Part shown: piece after piece, positions 61,094 to 64,000 of the stretch | Layout of the letters: each line of letters begins with the position of its first letter | How positions within the stretch are numbered: position 1 is the first letter of the stretch | From: Roseburia sp. | GTDB lineage: Bacteria > Bacillota > Clostridia > Lachnospirales > Lachnospiraceae | DNA: 64,000 nt | Assembly: GCA_023664265.1 (NCBI GenBank) | Contig: JAMPFV010000005.1 | Span: 21,740-85,739, forward strand | Direction of reading: 5' to 3' | Position numbers and translations under genes: made by a program | Notes under the pieces: generated by a model | What the model was told of the DNA's origin: nothing | The model's input: only the letters and a program-made list of their open reading frames with translations | Databases searched by the model: none

Positions 61094-62137
61094 CTATGAT
61101 ACCGGCCGCTGCAGAAACGACTCCAGGGTATAGCGGAACGCGTCCTCCAGTCCTACCTGCGGATGCCATCCCAGCTCCATGATCCTGTCAACATTCATGA
61201 TTCCGAGCTTAAACGGCAGGTAGCTCAGCCTCTGTCCTTCCCGCTCCGCATACCGTACCTTTACCTTTCCCTTGGGATCCAGCCCCGCGATCAGTTCCGC
61301 CAGATCCCTGATGCTGATGAGATTGTCGGGGTTTGCGACATTGTAATAATGCTCTTTTCCTTTTGTAAACGCCAGAAGCATCGCGCCGACGGCGTCCGCC
61401 ACATAGGTGTAGGTCCGCACCGCGCTCCCGTCCGTCTGCAACACGATGTCCTCTCCTTTTGTCACGTTGCGAATAAACTCGGAGAATGCCCTTCCGTCGT
61501 CCAGCGATATCCCCGGGCCGAAGGTATGGCAGAGGCGCACCCCGACGCATCGAAGCCCGTACTGGGCCTCATAGGAGGCAAGCATTGTCTCACACATACG
61601 CTTCGCCTCGGGATAGCAGGCCCTCGCATTGTCGCAGCGCAGCGGTCCCATGTCTTCCTCCCGAACGGGTTCCTCACTTTTCCACTCCCCGTAGGTTTCC
61701 ACGGTTGACACATACAGTATCCTCCCGCATTTCTTTTTCCTCGCAAGCTCCAACACGTTGCGCGTCCCCTGCAGATGTCCCCAGAGGGTGTCTACGGGCG
61801 CATCGGTAAAGTCTCTCGGGCTTGCCGCCCCCGCCGTATGGAATATACAATGTATGTCGCCGTCCCACCGCATCGGCTCGGTGATGTCCTGCACCAGTGT
61901 GCGGACGTTAGGAAGATTCAGAGATGCACCAAATACCTCCCTGAGCTTTTGCCCGTTTCTTGCGTGCGCTATGATCGTGGTATTCAGGTTCCAGTCAATG
62001 TCGGCCTTGATGAGAGCCTCCACGATATACATGCCCAGCCGCCCCGTTGCCCCCGTGACGAGAACGGTCTTACTCCTGAACTTTTCCCAGTCGATCGGAT
62101 TGCTCAATATGATGTTTATGTCTCTCTGCTCCGCCAT
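61094..62137 (-). CDS. NAD-dependent epimerase/dehydratase (extended SDR)
   Basis: A 347-residue extended short-chain dehydrogenase: VLVTGATGRLGMYIVEAL (NAD loop), IHCIFHTAGAASPRDF, and the catalytic ACYPEAKRMCE (YxxxK). C-terminal substrate-binding region with SYLPFKLGIM. Nearest known types are nucleotide-sugar epimerases or reductases. Placed between the TagF-like and IspD/TarI-like genes it may reduce or epimerise the sugar moiety of a CDP-linked donor; inference. Confidence 0.88.
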   Translation of the reverse strand: MAEQRDINIILSNPIDWEKFRSKTVLVTGATGRLGMYIVEALIKADIDWNLNTTIIAHARNGQKLREVFGASLNLPNVRTLVQDITEPMRWDGDIHCIFHTAGAASPRDFTDAPVDTLWGHLQGTRNVLELARKKKCGRILYVSTVETYGEWKSEEPVREEDMGPLRCDNARACYPEAKRMCETMLASYEAQYGLRCVGVRLCHTFGPGISLDDGRAFSEFIRNVTKGEDIVLQTDGSAVRTYTYVADAVGAMLLAFTKGKEHYYNVANPDNLISIRDLAELIAGLDPKGKVKVRYAEREGQRLSYLPFKLGIMNVDRIMELGWHPQVGLEDAFRYTLESFLQRPVS

Positions 62138-62148
62138 TTCCGGCCTCC

Positions 62149-62880
62149 TTACAAGCCAAACACGAATTTATTCTCTTCCAGTTCAAGCATCGCCTTGAGA
62201 AAATAATAATCCTCCGGCGTGGTTATCTTAATGTTTGTCCCCTGCTCTTTCACCAGATGCACCTCTCCTCCGGCTTCCGCGTACACCATCGCCGCATCCA
62301 GCAACGGCATCTCTCCGTTTTCCCTGCCGTCCGTCTCCCGATACGCGTCCGTGATTTCCCCCAAGCGGAAGGTCTGCGGCGCCGTCATGGAATAGGTGTC
62401 CGCACGCTTCTTAAAATCCGACATGCCTGCCTCGTCCGTGTCCGTGATGACCACCGTCTCCGTAACGGGATGCACGGTGACTGCACAGCCGTACTGCTTT
62501 GCAACGCGGATGTTCTCATGGATTGTGGGCAGGCTCACCAGAGGGCGTACTCCGTCATGAATCATTACGATATCCTCCCGTTTCCCATCATCCGCAAGGA
62601 TTGTCTCCAACCCGCGCAAAAGACTGGCCTGCCTGTCGCTTCCTCCGACAATCACCTTATCCGCTTTTCCAATCCGATACTGACGGATAAGGCTCCGCAT
62701 ATGTTCAACGTAACTTCCGTGGCAGACGACGAGTATCTTATCAATCTCTTTGCATTCTTCAAATTTTTCCAATGTGTATATGACAATCGGCTTTCCCATC
62801 AGCTTTAAAAACTGTTTGGGGAGTCCGCCGTTTCTCATCCGCTGCCCCACTCCCGCAGCAAGTACAATCGCATAGTTCAC
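62149..62880 (-). CDS. IspD/TarI-type cytidylyltransferase
   Basis: A 243-residue CTP transferase: AIVLAAGVGQRMRNGGLPKQF is split here as LAAGVGQRM with a following KQF; then VIVGGSDRQASLLRG, MIHDGVRPL and TAPQTFRLGE. Both IspD (isoprenoid) and TarI (ribitol-5-phosphate) share this fold. In this position, beside TagF-like, SDR and GDPD genes, a polyol-phosphate (TarI-like) role is more likely than isoprenoid synthesis. A GTG at 62880 with GGAG seven bases upstream is chosen over 62925, which would overlap the GDPD stop. Confidence 0.85.
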   Translation of the reverse strand: MNYAIVLAAGVGQRMRNGGLPKQFLKLMGKPIVIYTLEKFEECKEIDKILVVCHGSYVEHMRSLIRQYRIGKADKVIVGGSDRQASLLRGLETILADDGKREDIVMIHDGVRPLVSLPTIHENIRVAKQYGCAVTVHPVTETVVITDTDEAGMSDFKKRADTYSMTAPQTFRLGEITDAYRETDGRENGEMPLLDAAMVYAEAGGEVHLVKEQGTNIKITTPEDYYFLKAMLELEENKFVFGL

Positions 62881-62899
62881 CGTTTGACTCCATTCGCAA

Positions 62900-63628
62900 T
62901 TATTTGAGATAGCACTCCGGCTCATTCAGTATCACATCCGTGATCCCTTTCCGCTCCAATGCCTCTAAATCCAGCCTTGTCCCCGTCGGTTTCTCGGGAT
63001 ACAGATGGCCCGAAAGCCACACCCGAACGGTATATTCCTCTAATTCTTCCGCAGCCAAGTCCATTCCCTGCCAGAACGGATGCAGTACCGTGGCGCCGCA
63101 CCCTCCTTTCAGCTTATAGAGACAGTCGGAAACCTTCCTGTCCAGTATCCCGATCTCCGCGTCCGCATCCAGCGCTCTGATCTTTGCAAGTGATTTCGCA
63201 TTGAATGAGGAATACACCACCGCGTTCTGCAAGCCCCGCTTATGTACCTCCTCCACGATCAGCTCTTCCATGCCCTCATACGGCCAGACGCTGTTCTTCA
63301 GCTCTATGTTCAGCTTCAAACCGTCCTTTAACCGCGGCCCCAGCAGGTCAAAGACCTCCTCCATTGTGGGGATACATTGGCAGGGATTATCGTCCGCATA
63401 AATGTGGAGCTTCCTGATTTCCGGCAAGGTATACTCCCGCACAAAGCCGATTCCTTCTGTTGTCCTGTCCACCCGCTCATCATGGATGACCACCAACTGC
63501 CCGTCCTTAGTCAACTGGATATCCAGTTCAATCCCTTCAAGATTTTTTATCGCCATCGCCTTTTCAAACGCAAGCATCGTATTCTCGGGATACCGCTGGC
63601 TGCATCCCCTGTGTGCCCATATCTTCAT
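62900..63628 (-). CDS. Glycerophosphodiester phosphodiesterase family protein
   Basis: A 242-residue TIM-barrel GDPD: IWAHRGCSQRYPENT with catalytic His and Glu, GIELDIQLTKDGQLVVIHDE (second His and metal ligands), and later VLHPFWQG. It has no signal peptide, so it is cytoplasmic. It may hydrolyse or remodel glycerophosphodiesters made by the TagF-like route. ATG at 63628 with GGAGG six bases upstream is preferred over 63688 and 63646. Confidence 0.9.
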   Translation of the reverse strand: MKIWAHRGCSQRYPENTMLAFEKAMAIKNLEGIELDIQLTKDGQLVVIHDERVDRTTEGIGFVREYTLPEIRKLHIYADDNPCQCIPTMEEVFDLLGPRLKDGLKLNIELKNSVWPYEGMEELIVEEVHKRGLQNAVVYSSFNAKSLAKIRALDADAEIGILDRKVSDCLYKLKGGCGATVLHPFWQGMDLAAEELEEYTVRVWLSGHLYPEKPTGTRLDLEALERKGITDVILNEPECYLK

Positions 63629-63680
63629 ATCGCGCCTCCATATCTTCATACAGTATCCGCCCAACTCTCCACATCCATTT

Positions 63681-64000
63681 TCATACACAATTCCCCAGCC
63701 TGTTTTCAGCCTTCATAAATTGCTCCATAATTCCCGCCATCGCAATCGACTCTCCCCGTGTCAGCTTGAAGTCGCTTTTGTTGTTTCCGTTGATCATGTT
63801 CAGGAAATCACGGATTTCGTACCGAAGCCCGTCCCCCAGGAACCGTTCCGAATATTTCTCCACCCGTGCGGGATCCTCATAATGCACTTCAAAGTAGGTC
63901 GTCTTCCACCACGGCGCCTCAACTACGATATAGCCCCTTGTTCCCGCTATCAATAACCTTCCTTCGGACTTTACCCCCAGCCCGCAGGTCGCTGTCGCAA
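63681..64000 (-). CDS. Gfo/Idh/MocA oxidoreductase, 5' end cut by window edge
   Basis: The C-terminal about 106 residues of a sugar-type dehydrogenase; the frame is open to the window edge. Seen: KSEGRLLIAGTRGYIVVEAP WWKTTYFEV split here as RGYIVVEAPWWKTTYFEV, then GLRYEIRDFLNMINGNN and SIAMAGIMEQFMKAENR, typical for the C-terminal beta-sheet and helix of Gfo/Idh/MocA enzymes. A TTG at 63953 is not the start; the frame continues upstream. Its NAD-binding N-terminus is outside, so specificity is open. Confidence 0.85.
   Translation of the reverse strand, partial: ATATCGLGVKSEGRLLIAGTRGYIVVEAPWWKTTYFEVHYEDPARVEKYSERFLGDGLRYEIRDFLNMINGNNKSDFKLTRGESIAMAGIMEQFMKAENRLGNCV

Noticed and set aside
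62149..62880. Cytidylyltransferase as IspD of isoprenoid synthesis
   Set aside because: Not excluded, but the neighbours are polyol-phosphate and glycan genes and no other isoprenoid gene is near.

Overview
The window looks like the chromosome of an anaerobic gut clostridium of the family Lachnospiraceae. Reasons: iron-sulfur type PurF, the clostridial purB/purF/purC arrangement, the pair of very large genes resembling the Lachnospiraceae families DUF5717 and DUF5716, Gram-positive Shine-Dalgarno sites (GGAGG, AAGGAG) and sigma-A type promoters. No rRNA, tRNA, CRISPR array, transposase or phage gene was seen. Species cannot be named from the sequence.

Layout. (1) 1-10.4 kb, GC-rich, minus strand: end of purB, purF, purC, then four genes of unknown function that include an actin/Hsp70-fold ATPase, a TPR-like protein, a membrane coiled-coil protein and a 1207-residue protein. 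(2) 10.4-15.2 kb: ilvE with its own promoter, a GT-C/DUF2142-like membrane protein with a small membrane partner, and a beta-CASP metallo-beta-lactamase nuclease. (3) 15.4-20.4 kb: a GH31 alpha-xylosidase (plus strand) converging on a GH95 fucosidase/galactosidase, with a shared terminator; together they could trim xyloglucan side chains. (4) 20.5-23.3 kb, AT-rich: a P-loop ATPase and a two-TM protein transcribed divergently from overlapping promoters. (5) 23.3-57.7 kb, AT-rich, all minus strand: a long surface-glycan locus of glycosyltransferases (GT2, GT4, GT32-like, GT-D-like), FkbM, TylF and other methyltransferases, radical SAM enzymes, an aminotransferase, AsnB and WbdD-like methyltransferase-kinase proteins. 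(6) 57.8-64 kb, GC-richer, minus strand: a HAD protein, a CDP-glycerol glycerophosphotransferase, an SDR epimerase, an IspD/TarI cytidylyltransferase, a GDPD and a Gfo/Idh oxidoreductase, which look like a teichoic-acid-like CDP-alditol module.

Two features make the glycan locus unusual. First, 22 of its proteins carry a similar roughly 100-residue Rossmann-like module (hydrophobic strand, GxGxxG, then an acidic 'DN/DK' after strand 2). It is fused to otherwise unrelated enzymes: N-terminal on methyltransferases, radical SAM, GT32, GT-D and HAD proteins, C-terminal on most glycosyltransferases, internal in one four-domain protein, and once free-standing behind a membrane helix. Second, four genes between 47 and 54.6 kb each contain a run of exactly nine G on the coding strand. 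Two of them (a methyltransferase and an acetyltransferase) are out of frame by one base in this assembly and would be restored at eight or eleven G; two (a CmcI-like methyltransferase and an FkbM methyltransferase) are in frame. This is the signature of slipped-strand phase variation of glycan decoration.

The 16-kb stretch holding these tracts is flanked by two directly oriented copies of a self-contained cassette of about 0.87 kb: consensus TTGACA-N17-TATAAT promoter, an 89-residue protein, an overlapping retropepsin-like aspartic protease that starts at an internal SD plus GTG, and a hairpin terminator. No Wzx/Wzy, ABC exporter or initiating sugar-phosphate transferase is in the window, so the acceptor (surface polymer or glycoprotein) is not defined by what is visible.
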